Source: Cryptomeria japonica
Lineage: Eukaryota; Streptophyta; Pinopsida; Cupressales; Cupressaceae
Length of the DNA: 64,000 nucleotides
Assembly: GCF_030272615.1 (NCBI RefSeq)
Contig: NC_081409.1
Coordinates: forward strand, 614,528,755-614,592,754
Direction: 5' to 3'
Shown here: piece by piece, positions 37,221 to 48,687 of the stretch
Numbering within the stretch: position 1 is the first letter of the stretch
Layout of the letters: the number at the start of each line of letters is the position of its first letter
Position numbers and translations under genes: made by a program
The notes under the pieces: generated by a model
Seen by the model: only the letters and a program-made list of their open reading frames with translations
The model's database searches: none
What the model was told of the DNA's origin: nothing

Positions 37221-37680
37221 TGTTGGTGTAATTAATTATTCATGTTGGATATTATTACACCTTACTTAAGTTTACTTAGGTACATGTATTTCATAGTAGT
37301 TTGGGTATGAGACACTTGGGTGTTTGCGCCACATTAGGATAGTGTGTGTAGGAGAATTTCCACCTTTTGTGGTCTTATTTTGTTGTTACATTCCACCTTC
37401 GGTGGGTGATCCACCTCATGTAGAATATTATATTATTTATCCTATCTACCACACCTATTTCCTACCTACCCTTGTTTCTTATTGAGCCACATGTCATGTT
37501 TGTACGCTCACATATCCATATAGCCTTGCCTATATAAGCAGGCTCATATTCATTGCATGTAATGCTTGATGATCTAGTTGATTAGTATTTTTATCTTGAT
37601 AGAATACAGTTCATTCCTATCAATATTTTGTCTCTCCATTGTACTTTTCATTGAGCTCTTGATCTTGGCAAAATCTCACA
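37221..37680 (+). repeat. 3' LTR of the gag-only Copia derivative (460 bp)
   Basis: It starts TGTTGGTG and ends ATCTCACA, followed by ATATC. A TATA box (TATATAAGCAGGC, near 37533) about two thirds along marks the LTR promoter. Its first 218 bp match 33406-33622. Confidence 0.8.
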
Positions 37681-38088
37681 ATATCATAAATGATCAAGCA
37701 AGTGATAGAGAATCACAATGTCATATCATGGCCGTAATGAGTGATATGACATCGTCTCTATCATGAATACAATAGTAAGATAGTCACAAACAACATAGCA
37801 TCATCTCATCAAATATAGTCATGAAATGGGGTTAGTATAATCAAGATTCCATCATAAACCATGAGTACACATAGGCCAACAAATGTAAGTCCATCATCAT
37901 AATATCCAAGATATGTCATCATCCATGAGAGTCATCAAATATCATATGTCAATATAAATATATAGCATCATGAAAATAGCATCTAAGATATAAATAGAGT
38001 CATAACCATAAATCAAAACATCATCATAGAATCTCAGTAAGTCTATCGATGCAAGAATCAATAGATGAATCAAGGAGAGACACTACAT

Positions 38089-38105
38089 CCACCCCCCCCT
38101 TTGCC
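38089..38105 (-). promoter_or_regulatory. Polypurine tract of the minus-strand Gypsy element
   Basis: Read on the minus strand it is GGCAAAGGGGGGGGTGG, directly before the LTR start TGTAGTG. It fixes the orientation of the element. Confidence 0.7.
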
Positions 38106-38795
38106 TAGGCTTATTCTTGGAAGCTTGAGAACAAATAGGGGTAAATATCTCTCATCCACACTGCATCCTCCCAAGTCACCAAAAAATCATCACTTGGGTC
38201 CCATTGGACCCTTACTTTCTCTATGTCTCGACCTCTGAGGGTCAACCCTAGATGCTGAAGAATGTACACGGGCTCCAAAGAAAGTTGTCTTTCCTCTACC
38301 TGCTATACATTCCAATCCAAAACATGGCATACATTAGGATTATATGGCCTCAAAATAGATACATGAAACACATCATGGATGTGGGACGAGCTAGGCAACA
38401 AGGCAAGGTGATAAGACACAGGACCAATCCTCTCCAAAATCTCAAATGGTCCAACAAAGCAAGGCACCAACTTAGATCCTTTTTTGTAATAGATAGAACT
38501 CTTTCATGGACACACCCTCAAAAATACCCTATCACCTACTGAAAAATGTCAATCTATATGATGAGCATCCACATATTTCTTCTACCTATCCTATGCAACC
38601 ACCAAATTATTTCTAATGAGAGTCACTTTCTTCTCCATGTCTTGAAACATCTCAGACCCAAGAAGCACTTTGTCCTCTAAATGATCCCAACTCAATGGCA
38701 TACAACATGGCCACCCATATAATACCTAGAAAGGGGACATACCAATTGAATTGTGATAGCCATTATTATATGCAAACTCCACTAGATAGAGATAT
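38106..38795 (-). pseudogene. Gypsy integrase C-terminal part (minus strand)
   Basis: Translated on the minus strand it resumes LYLVEFAYNNGYHNS at the Copia junction. It runs through the integrase C-terminal region (VGDRVFLRV, FVGPFEILERIGPVSYHLALL, a hallmark stretch of Gypsy integrases) to a chromodomain-like end (RVQWDPSDDFLVTWED) and the polypurine tract. Several in-frame stops. It joins in frame to the integrase part at 45501-45930; the Copia element lies between. Confidence 0.8.
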
Positions 38796-39869
38796 TGTTG
38801 GTATTATGAATGTGTTGCATTATTTTTGTCATTGATGTCAACACTTATCCTTCTGGAGATCTATGGTTATGTTGAACCGACACATTGTGTTCACTGGCAA
38901 GTTCAGTGACTTATGCATAGTCACCGGTATATTGTTCACCGACAGGTTATATGGTTCACCGGCACTGAGGATGACTTGTTATCATCTGGAGATCACTTTA
39001 TTATGTCAAAGACATGGTTTGGATACTTGGTTTTGGTATTTTGGTTAATGGTCTAATCAGATTGACATATTTGTTGTTTCTAGTAGATTGGTCTAGGTTA
39101 TGGACCTGTATGCATTATCTATTCCAGATCAACACAGCACGTCATGGAGATGATTTATTGATTGGATATTGTTGTAAATGTATTGATCCAACATGATGCA
39201 TCGCATCTAGACTTGTTTGTAATTTATTTAATTGTAATATTCTTAGTGAGCCAACCTACACATTTGGTCTTATGTTTTGTATATATGTAAGATCTTATTT
39301 GCGATGAGATATGGTATATGGTATGTAAGGTTTTGGTATTGTAACATGGTATATGCAAATATTGAAGATCATATGAGCAAACCATAAGAGAAGGTTCAAA
39401 GAAGGTTTGAAAGTGGTTGTCAGAGCTTAACCATTACTGAATCCAACATTGAAGATGCTATTTGGAGCAGTACATTATTCTAGGATTTAACCATCCTACT
39501 GTAGTCATTGCGACTCCCATTTGATCAGTGTGCTCTAGGCGGTTGGCCTTTCTGCATGTGTAGACCCCATTTGTATACACATACTATTTGCACTAGTATC
39601 ATCTAATTGTGGGTAAGGTTTCCCACCATGGTTTTTCCCCTTATAGGGTTTCCACATCAAAATCTTTGTGTTATGTGTTATGGATGTTGTTTCTCTTTCT
39701 GTCTCATGCATTAAGTTTCACCAGTATTGATATTAATTGTTAATCTGTTAACCAACATTAAGTTTGGTTTACCAGTATTTAGTATTAAGTTGAAGTAATT
39801 AATAATTGGGTTGAAGTTCATTGACAACTGATTCACCCCCCCTCTCAATTGCCCTTCTGGTTCCTAACA
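38796..39869 (+). repeat. 5' LTR of the Copia element
   Basis: TG...CA ends, 1074 bp. It carries a C-rich tract near its end (TTCACCCCCCCTCTCAATT) like that of the non-autonomous element at 54-61 kb. The inner edge is set by the primer-binding site that follows. Confidence 0.9.
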
Positions 39870-39871
39870 AT

Positions 39872-39889
39872 TGGTATCATTGCTAAGTC
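39872..39889 (+). promoter_or_regulatory. Primer-binding site of the Copia element
   Basis: TGGTATCATTGCTAAG.., a degraded form of the initiator-methionine tRNA complement TGGTATCAGAGC. The first eight bases are intact. Confidence 0.65.
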
Positions 39890-39926
39890 CTCTTTTTGCA
39901 GAAGCCTAACAACTTGAGGAGATATT

Positions 39927-40998
39927 ATGGCAACTAACATTTTTAGGAAGGACAACCCGAAACTTGATGGAACTAACAATGGTATATGGAAGATCAGAGT
40001 GGAGACACATCTGAATTGCATTGGAAGAGACATATGGGAAGTTACAAAAAATGGCTATGTTGGTCCTACTTAGAATCAACCTAATCCACCGACATTGGGC
40101 AAGGATTAGGAGAATGATTGCAAAGAAAGAGAAGCACTTTTGAGCACATTATCATATAAAAAAATCATGGGATTATCATAACGATCTACTGCTAAAGCTA
40201 TTTGGGATAAATTGGAGACATTGAATGAAGGAGATACCACTGTCAAAATTGCAAAACTGGAATGTTTCCAGTTTAGGTATGAAAATTTGAAAATGGAAGA
40301 AGATGAAAGAATTTTTTCTTTTATGGAAAGAGTTAATGAAATTGTTTTAGGAATACAATGTTGTGGAGGATCCTTAAGTGAAGATGAAATTGTTTCTAAA
40401 GTTTTAAGAGATTTGCCACCGACATACAAAATGAAAGTAGCTTCTATTAATGAGTTGAGAACAATGCCTACTACATTAGTATCTAGAGATACCTTGGTTG
40501 GAAAACTTTCAGCATTTGAGCTTTTGGAATTTGGTCTTGTTGCTACTATTAAGACAGATTTAGCCTTCAGAGCATCATCATCTAACAAATCTTATTGGAA
40601 AGCACTGTATGCAAAAGAACTTGAAGATATCAGAAGGGAAAATGAAGAACTAGAAGAACTTGAAGCACTATTTGCAAAGAAAATGCCTAAAGGTCCAGTC
40701 GGAAGTAAGTATAAAGGTAAAGCACTGTTTAAATGTTTTAATTACAATAAAGCTGGTCATATGGCATCTAGATGTCCTAATAGACATGCAAGATTGAGAG
40801 AGGAAGCTAAAAGAACATATAAGCCTAACCCTGAATACCAGAGATAAAGATTTAAGAAGAATAGATACAAATCTTGTTACTATGTTGATGAAGGAGTCAC
40901 AAATGATTATGATGAAGAACCAACAGACAATGGATGGGCTTTTGTTGCAATAAAAAAAGATCGATCGGTACCTACTATTCCACCAGTAGAGCAAGCCC
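39927..40998 (+). pseudogene. Copia gag region
   Basis: ATG at 39927 (MATNIFRKDNPKLDG), typical start of a Copia gag (DUF4219/UBN2 type). In-frame TAG near 40070, TAG near 40108 and TAA near 40179 each fit a single transition from Trp or Gln. A long clean stretch follows to TAA 40845. The zinc knuckle near 40730-40775 reads CFNYNKAGHMASRC: the second Cys is Tyr (TGC to TAC), so the metal site is damaged. The same frame continues into pol. Confidence 0.85.
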
Positions 40999-43900
40999 TG
41001 GCAGCTAAAATTGAAGAAAAAGATGAATGGATCATAGATTCTGGATGTTCACATCATATGACTGGTGATAAGAGTAAATTCTTATCTTTTTAGGAATACA
41101 ATGGAGGTCTAGTAAGGTTTGGTGATGATAAAGCTTGTTTAATCAAAGGAAAATGCACTATATCTTTGGATGGTAAGCACAATACTAACAATATTTATAA
41201 TGTTGAAGGTTTGAAGCATAATCTTTTGAGTGTTGGTTAATTAGTTGAAAAAGGATTTCAGTTACAATTCAAGAATGGTAAATGCAAAATCCGAAACAGA
41301 ACTGGATTGGAGATTGCAACCGGTAATCAGACTAAAGGTAATATCTTTCATTTGAATAATAATGATAAGACATGTTTAATTGCACATATTGATGAAAGTT
41401 GGTTATGGTATAAGAGACTTTGTCATGTAGATTTTGATTGCATTGTAAAGATCAGTTCAACTAAAGTAGTAAGGGCTTTACCTAAGATTATGAAACCTCA
41501 TAATCTGGTATGTAAGGAATGTCAAATGGGAAAGCAGGTTAGAACAACTTTTAAGAGTATTTCTGAGAAATCCAATAATGTTCTTAATTTAATTCACACT
41601 GACTTGTGTGGTCCAGCAAGAACAAGAAGTCTACAGGGAGATAGATATTTTATTGTAATTATTGATGATTATTCTAGAATGTGTTGGGTTACTTTTCTTA
41701 GAGAGAAATCAAAAGCTTTTGGAAAACTCAAATTATTCAAGGCAATGGTAGAAAATGAAACTGGTAAGAAAATCAAAATGTTTGAGATCAGATCAAGGAG
41801 GAGAATTTACATCTAAGGAATTTAATACATTCTATGAAGTGAATGGAATCAAAAGACAACTATCAGCACCCCGGACACCTCAGCAGAATGGAATTGTGGA
41901 AAGGAAGAACAAAACTATTCTGGAAGCAGCTAGAAGCATGATATTGGAAGCAAATCTACCTCATGTTTATTGAAGAGAAGCAGTGAATACAATGGTTTAC
42001 ACTTTCAACAGATTTCACATCAAAGGTAAAACCAATAAGGCCCCTTATGAACTATGATTTGGTAATACTCCTACTCTTAAGTACTTCAGAATATTTAGAA
42101 GCAAATGTTATATTAGGAGAGATGAGTATGTTGATAAATTTGATCCTAGAAGTGATGAAGGAATATTTCTTGGTTATTTATCTAAGAGAAAGGCATATAG
42201 ATGTTTTAATAAACGATTGCAGAAGATCATTGAGAGTGCTAATGTGAAGATAGATGAACACTTTAGAGGAAATTCAAGGTTTGTAGATTTTGAACCGGCA
42301 ATTGAGATTATCATAAATGAACCAATACAGAGTGCACCGGTACAGAATGTGGATCCAGTCACATCGACATCATCAAAGAATTCCACAGTGACTGAAGAAC
42401 AACAACATGTGAATAAACCCAGGTATGTAAGACTGAATCACTCAAAAAATCAGATAATTGGGAATAAGTATCCAGGTGTTATGACAAGAGGAAGACTGGC
42501 AAATGAAGAGGTATGCTTAATTTCTCAAATTGAACCAACATCTATTATTGAAGCACGTCAAGATGAACATTGGATAAAAGCAATGGAAGATGAATTAAAA
42601 AAATTGAAAAGAACAATACATGGACATTAGTTCCCCGGCCTAAAGACAAAAATGTAATTGGAACTAAATGGGTATATAGGAATAAACTTAATGAAGATGG
42701 TGAGGTAATCAGGAACAAAGAAAGATTAGTTTGTAAAGGTTATTCACAGAAGGAAGGAATTGATTATAATGAAACCTTTGCACCGGTAGCTAGAATTGAG
42801 GCAGTCAGATTATTTCTTGCATTTGCAGCTCATAAGAACTATAAAGTATATCAGATGGATGTAAAATGTGCATTTCTGAATGGTGATCTTGAAGAGGAAG
42901 TTTACATTGAACAACTTGGTGGATTTTCATTAACAAATGATAAAGATATGGCTTGCAGATTAAGGAAATCTTTGTATGGATTGAAGAAAGCTCCTAGAGC
43001 TTGGCATGCTAGATTGGACAAATATCTTTTGAAGCTTGGTTACACTAAAGGTAATGCTAACAACAACTTATATTTAAAAGTGACTAATGATGACATCTTG
43101 GTTATTGAAGTTTTTGTTGATGATATCATTTTTTGAGGAGAAAATGGATAGTGTAAGGACTTTGCTAACAAGATGCAGGAAGAATTTAAAATGTCTATGA
43201 TTGGGGAGATAAAATTCCTTTTAGGATTGCAGATTTCATAGACTGATAGAGGTATATTCATATGTCAAACAAAATACTTAAAGGAACTATTGAAGAAATT
43301 CGGTATGGAAAACTCTAAACCAGTAAGTACTCCTATGACTACAATTGATAAAATGACATTGAAGGATGATTCTGCTCCTATTAATCTGACAAGATACAAA
43401 TATATGATTGGAGGTTTACTGTATTTGACACAAACAAGACCTGATATAATGAATGCACTGTGTATTGTTTCAAGATTTCAGAGTAATCTTAAAGAAAATC
43501 ATGAATCAGCAGTAAAAAGGATTTTCCGGTATCTACAAGGCACAACAAATCTTGGTTTATGGTACCCTAAAGATGAAAATTTTGATTTATGTGCATACAC
43601 CGATCCTAATTGGGCAAGAGATGTAGATGACAGAAAGAGCACCACTGGTGGGGCATTCTTTCTTGGTAGTAGATTGATTTCATGGTTAAGAAAGAAGCAG
43701 AGTTGTACATCATTATCAATAGCAGAATCAGAATATGTTGTAGAAACAACTAATTGTACTTAGGTATTATGGATTAAGCAAATGTTGAAGGACATAAAGG
43801 TAAAATGCAAAGAACCAATAATCATTTATTGTGATGATTCAACAACAATTTATATATCAAAGAATCTGGTATTTCACTCTAAGAATAAGCATGTTTCTAT

Positions 43901-44066
43901 TAAATATAATTTTCTGAAAGAGAATGTTGAAGCAAAAGAAGTGAGATTGGTTTATGTGAATACTAAAGAACAGATTGCAGATAGCTTTACAAAGCCTTTG
44001 CCTAAGGAAACTTTTAAATATCTCAGAGAGCAACTTGGGGTAATACCCTCACCGGCAGAGACTTAG
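40999..44066 (+). pseudogene. Copia pol: protease, integrase, reverse transcriptase, RNase H
   Basis: Domains in order: aspartic protease (IIDSGCSHHM, ~41033); GAG-pre-integrase and integrase with CKEC, HTDLCGP, RSDQGGEF and the ERKNK region (~41400-42000); reverse transcriptase ([41 protein letters not shown], 42660-43135); RNase H (DLCAYTDPNWA, IAESEYV, KHVSIKYNFL, ~43590-43920), ending TAG at 44064-44066. Two compensating frameshifts lie near 41787 and 42610. Stops at about 41090, 41239, 41971, 42056, 43135, 43149, 43240 and 43762 are mostly TAG/TAA/TGA fitting C-to-T or G-to-A change. Not functional. Confidence 0.9.
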
Positions 44067-44425
44067 ATGATTGAAGGCATCAAATCGACAGAAACTAACA
44101 GAGAAACCTTTTTCCAGCTTTGATGGAGGAGAGCTACTTCTTAGGGGGAGTAGTTGGTTATATTAATTGGTTGTATTAGTTGGTTATATGTTCTGGTATT
44201 TATTTTCTTTGGCATTTGATGTCAAAGGGGGGGAGATATCTATGGAAAAACATTATTCCTTGGATATATTGTTCATTGGGGGAGAGATATATACTCTCTG
44301 CATTTTGGTTTTGATTTCTGGTATTGATCTATTTTGGAGATTGTTGGTTTTTGGTTTTTGGCATTCTATTTTGGCACTTAGATGTTTTTCTATCTAGTGT
44401 TGCCATCAATGCCAAAGGGGGAGAT
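44067..44425 (+). promoter_or_regulatory. 3' block with four polypurine tracts
   Basis: Four purine tracts: near 44137 (TTAGGGGGAG), 44221 (GTCAAAGGGGGGGAGA), 44275 (TTGGGGGAGAGA) and 44411-44425 (GCCAAAGGGGGAGAT, adjoining the LTR). Multiplied polypurine tracts upstream of the 3' LTR are known from Sireviruses, a Copia lineage. The small frames here are not genes. Confidence 0.75.
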
Positions 44426-45500
44426 TGTTGGTATTATGGATGTGTTGCATTAGTTTTATCATTGATGTCAACACTTATCCTTCTGGATATCTATGGTTAT
44501 GTTGAACTGGCACATTGTGTTCATCGTCAAGTTCAGTGACTTATGCACAATCACCGATATATTGTTCACCCGTAGGTTATATGGTTCACCACCACTGAGG
44601 ATGACTTGTTATCATTTGGAGATCACTTTATTATGTCAAAGACATGGTTTGGATACTTGGTTTTGGTATTTTGGTTAAGAGTCTAATTAGGTTGACATAT
44701 TTGTTGTTATCGACAGATTGGTCTAGGTTATAGACCGGTATGTGTTATCTATTCTAGATCAGCATGGCACATCATGGAGATGATTCATTGATTAGATATT
44801 GTTGTAAATGTATTGATCCAACATGATGCATCATATCTAGAATTGTTTGTAATTTATTTAATTGTAATATTCTTAGTGATCCGACCTACACATTTGGTCT
44901 TAGGTTTTGTATATATGTAAGATCTCATTTGAGATGAGATATGGTATATGGTATGTAAGGTTCTGGTATTGTAACATGGTATGAGCGAATATTGAAGATC
45001 ATATGAGCAGACCATACGAGAAGGTTCAAATAAGGTTTGAAGGTGTTTATCAGAGCTTAACCAGTACTGAATCCAGCATTGGAGATGCTATTTTGAGTAG
45101 TACATTATTCTAGGATTTAATCATCCTACTGTAGTCATTGTGACTCCCATTTGATCAATTTTCTCTAAGCGCTTGGCCTCTCCGCATGTGCAAACCCCAT
45201 TTGTATACACATACTATCTACAGTAGTATCATCTGATTGTGGGTAAGGTTTCCCACCATGGTTTTTCCCCTTACAGGGTTTCCACATCAAAATCTCAGTA
45301 TTATGTGTTGTGGATGTTGTTTCTCTTTCTGTCTCATGCATTAAGTTTCACTGGTATTGATATTAACTGTTAATCTATTAACCGACATTAAGTTTGGTTT
45401 ACCAGTATTAAGTATTAAGTTGAAGTAATTAATAATTGGGTTGAAGTTCATTGACAACTAATTCACCCCCCCCTCTCAATTTCCCTTCTGATTCCTAACA
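44426..45500 (+). repeat. 3' LTR of the Copia element
   Basis: 1075 bp, TGTTGGTATTATGG ... GATTCCTAACA, aligned with the 5' LTR over its whole length. Confidence 0.9.
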
Positions 45501-45930
45501 AATCCTCCCATAGAGACTGTTGATCCATGACATACATCCGTAGCCTATCCTCCAAAACCTAATTAACTCTCTCCGTCTGACCATTTATCGCATGATGATA
45601 TGCTGAATTGAAGTTCAATTATGCTTCTAAATCAAGTTGAAGAGAAGTCCACAATGCTGAAGTGAACACTGGATCATGATCTAATATAATCCGATGAGGA
45701 ATACCATGCAATCTCACTATATCCTCCATGAAAATATGAGCTACTATCACTGTTGTGTAGGAAGATCTAATTTGAAAGAAATGTGCCACCTTGTTCAACC
45801 TATCAATAGTGACCATGATAGCATCATGCTGATGAGAAGACATAGGCAATTTAATAATAAAATCCATCTATATAATGTTCCATTTCCAACTTGGAACTAG
45901 GTTCGACCGCAGGATAGGTGCACAAAGATG
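45501..45930 (-). pseudogene. Gypsy integrase core (minus strand)
   Basis: On the minus strand it encodes MDFIIKLPMSSHQHDAIMVT, then VRLHGIPHRIILDHDPVFTS and AYHHAINGQTERVN, the three acidic positions (D, D, E) of a Gypsy integrase core. Two stops break it. It ends at ..QQSLWEDY, exactly where the Copia insertion starts, and continues at 38795. Nothing upstream of the integrase is left: similarity ends near 45930. Confidence 0.85.
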
Positions 45931-46824
45931 AGGGACCAAAAAGGGGTCTTAAGATGCCACTTTTTTATGAAATCAACAAAGCCTGAACTTCATCAAGAAA
46001 ATGAACATAGTTACAGTCAACATATGAGGATGCAGCAAGAACAAGAGTTGTAGTGCTCTAAGTCTACTTTATAAACTACTAATTTTTTTTTGACAATGGT
46101 GGAGATTAAGGGTTTCAAAAAGGGGGAGCACACAAAGTGGTGTTGTTTTTTCATAAAAAAATAACATAGCACCTAGTATGCTTCCCCTAAAATGTCAACT
46201 TTTTTCTTGAATTTTCAAAATCACTCCAATGATAAATTAGCTAACACTATGTAGTTTATGCCAATTTTTTTGGCTAATTTTTTACTAATTTTCGAAGTGA
46301 ACACATCCTAAAAACAAAAATTTGAGCGTGCTCACACTAAAAAATTGTGAAAACTAATAAAAAATTATTTTATTTTTTTAAATTGTGTAGAATGGAGTCT
46401 ATTTTCTAAAAAAGTAATTTTTTTCAAAATTTGATAAACGAGTAAAAATCTATGTTCGAAATACTTATGTTGGTTTTTGACAAAAAATAAACACACTAAC
46501 AAAAGAAATTATGGATGAAGACCTTAACATTATCAAAATTTGAAAAGAATTATATGGCTAGATAGTTAAGAGAAATCTTGATGATTGCATGGTGTTTTAT
46601 TAATTGCATTGAAACATGTGCAAACCTGATGGAGAGCATGAACAAAAAAATAAGAAAATTTTCAATATTTGTTGGAAAACATGTCTCAGGCTTGAGAAGG
46701 GCATCCAAGCGTTTGGGTTAGATGCCTAAGGAAAATACAAGCCTTTGGCTTGGTGTTTTCCAAGGCAGCATGTTTGGTGCACACCAAATATGGCATGCAC
46801 GAAATGAAAAAAAATTCAAAAATC
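45931..46824. other. AT-rich DNA, no gene seen
   Basis: AT-rich spacer with many A/T runs. No coding region or repeat family was recognised. Confidence 0.5.
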
Positions 46825-46892
46825 CATTTGGTGTACATCTTATTTGGCGTGTGTCATATTTGATGCATGTCAAATAAGGCACACACCAAATG
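46825..46892. repeat. Imperfect inverted repeat (hairpin) with TTTGGTGTG arms
   Basis: CATTTGGTGTACATCTTATTT and, on the other strand, CATTTGGTGTGTGCCTTATTT form ~21-bp arms about a TGATGCATG-type centre. A smaller near-palindrome, TTTGGTGCACACCAAA, lies just before at about 46775. Confidence 0.7.
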
Positions 46893-46943
46893 TATTTCAT
46901 AGAAATTTTTCTTCTTAAAAAGAACAAAGTGTTCTCTCTTGGA

Positions 46944-47012
46944 ATATATACATAAAATATAACATTTAAGTATAATAAACTTATACTTTAAGTTATATTT
47001 TATGTATATATT
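46944..47012. repeat. ~32-bp hairpin
   Basis: Left arm ATATATACATAAAATATAAC.. (46944-46975) is matched by the right arm 46981-47012 on the other strand, with one or two mismatches and a 5-nt loop. It could be the remains of a small inverted-repeat transposon or simply cruciform-forming DNA. Confidence 0.8.
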
Positions 47013-47129
47013 GTCAGGATGTTTGAGAGTGGTTCCAAATCTCTAGGAGTTATAATGTAGATTCTAGTTTTTAGAGCATTCATATAAATTTTAGACAATC
47101 AAATTTTAGTTATCATCTTGCTCGCATCA

Positions 47130-47290
47130 AAATTACCTCTCTAGTCTCTTCCCTGCATTCCCCCTCTCTCTTCCTTGACCCCTAACTCTCTCTCTCTTAG
47201 GTCTCTCCCTCTCTAGTTCCTTCCCTCTCTCAGGTATCTCTACCTCTCTTTCCTATCTCCCTCACCCCCTCTCTCTCTTTTGTCTATCCC
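47130..47290 (+). repeat. CT-rich degenerate satellite
   Basis: CTCTCTC-rich DNA interrupted by TTAGGTCTCT- and CAGGTATCTC-like words, the same style as 48006-48721 and 63130-64000. It marks the start of the satellite. Confidence 0.7.
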
Positions 47291-48005
47291 TCATATTTTC
47301 CTAAGGGGTCATATGGTGTCATAAGGGGTCATATAGTGTCCTAAGGGGTACATGGTGTCCTTAGGGGTCATATGGGGTCCTAAGCGGATACACATGTTAG
47401 AACACCATATGACCCCTTAGGACAACATATGGACATCATATGGTTCTAAGGGGTCATATGGTGTCCTGAGGGATCCTAAGGGCCCACATGTGTTAGAACA
47501 CCATATGACCCCTTAGGATACCATATGACCCCTTACGACATCATATTGTCCTAAGGGGTCATATAGTGTCATAAAGGGGTCATATGGTATTCTGAGGGGT
47601 CACATGGTGTCATTAGGGGTCATATGGGGTCCTAAGGGGCAACACATGTGTTAGAACACCATATGACCCCTCAGGACACCATATGTACATCATATGGTCC
47701 TAAGGGATCATATGGTGTCCTAAGGGGTCATATAGTGTCCTAAGAGGTCATATGGTATCATCAAGGGTCATATGGGGTCCTAAGGGCCCACACATGTGTT
47801 AGAACACCATATGACCCCTTACAACACCATATGACCCCTTATGACATCATATTGTCCTAAGGGGTCATATGGCAACATAAAGAGTCATGTCATGTACTCT
47901 AATGTTAAAAGGGGTCATATGGTGTCCTCAAGGGTCATATAGTGTCCTAAGGGGCTATATGGTGTTGTTAGGAGTCATATGGGGTCCTAAGGGCCCACGC
48001 ATGTG
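47291..48005. repeat. ~20-bp minisatellite present in both orientations
   Basis: Tandem units of GGGGTCATATGGTGTCCTAA are interspersed with blocks of the reverse complement (ACACCATATGACCCCTTAGG). A higher-order unit is marked by CACATGTGTTAGAACACCATATG at about 47391, 47485, 47645 and 47795, with another CATGTGTT at 48000. The frame at 47887-48114 is not a gene. Confidence 0.9.
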
Positions 48006-48138
48006 TTCACTCTCTCTCTCTCTCTCCCATTCTCTCTCTCTCTCTATCTCTCTCTCTCTCTCCTCCTCTCTTAGGTGTGTCTCTCTCCTATTCTCTCTCA
48101 TTCTCTTCCTCTAACTCTCTTTCTCTTTTTCTCTCAAG

Positions 48139-48174
<36 letters not shown>

Positions 48175-48597
48175 TATCTACCTCCCACTTCATTTCTATT
48201 TCTCTCTCAAGTCTCTATCCCTCTCACCCTCTATCTCTCTCTCTCTCCTCCTCTCTCAGGTGTCCCTCTCTCCCATTCTTCCCATTTATTTCCCTCTTTC
48301 CCTCTCACTCCCCCATCCTCTCTCTTTCCTCTACTTATCTCCCTCCCATTATTTTTCTCCCCCTCTCTCCCTCTCTCTCTCTCTCTCCCCCTCTCTTAGG
48401 TGTCTCTCTCTCCCATTCTCTCCCTCTCTACCTCCCAACTCCCTTACTCTTTCTCTCTCAAGTCTGTCTTCCTCTCACCCTCCATCTTTTTCTCTCTCCC
48501 TCTCTCTCAGGTGTGTCTCTCTCCCATTATATCCCTATCTTTCCCTCTTTCCATCTCTCCCTCCCCCATCCTCCATATTCTCTCTCCCTCTCTCCCT

Positions 48598-48687
<90 letters not shown>

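Larger units (their letters stand above)
33406..37680 (+). mobile_element. Non-autonomous Copia derivative with gag and protease only
   Basis: LTRs begin TGTTGGTGTAATTAATTATTC at 33406 and 37221. The interior encodes a gag-type protein, a CCHC knuckle and an aspartic protease, but no integrase or reverse transcriptase. The polypurine tract TTAAGGGGGG lies at 37211-37220. The element sits in the LTR of the minus-strand Gypsy element. Total length is 4275 bp, close to an autonomous Copia, because an unrelated open region takes the place of pol. Confidence 0.8.
29562..38087 (-). repeat. ~4.2-kb LTR of a minus-strand Gypsy element (interrupted)
   Basis: On the minus strand it starts TGTAGTGTCTCTCC at 38087, right after a polypurine tract, and ends ..GGTGGCAATTACA at 29562. 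Subtracting the 4280-bp insertion (33406-37685) leaves about 4.24 kb, long for an LTR. The 3' 1.2 kb (29562-30793) is repeated in inverted orientation at 1-1156. Many minus and plus frames between 29.8 and 33.0 kb are short and without features. The element's other LTR is not in the window. Confidence 0.7.
38796..45500 (+). mobile_element. Full-length Copia element (6.7 kb), Sirevirus-like
   Basis: LTRs of 1074 and 1075 bp flank a primer-binding site, one gag-pol frame and several polypurine tracts. The LTRs begin TGTTGGTATTATG and end GATTCCTAACA or GTTCCTAACA, and are about 90% identical in the first 175 bp by eye. The domain order (gag, protease, integrase, reverse transcriptase, RNase H) is that of Copia. 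It is inserted, in opposite orientation, in the Gypsy integrase. The 5-bp flanks (GATAT and AATCC) do not match. Confidence 0.9.
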
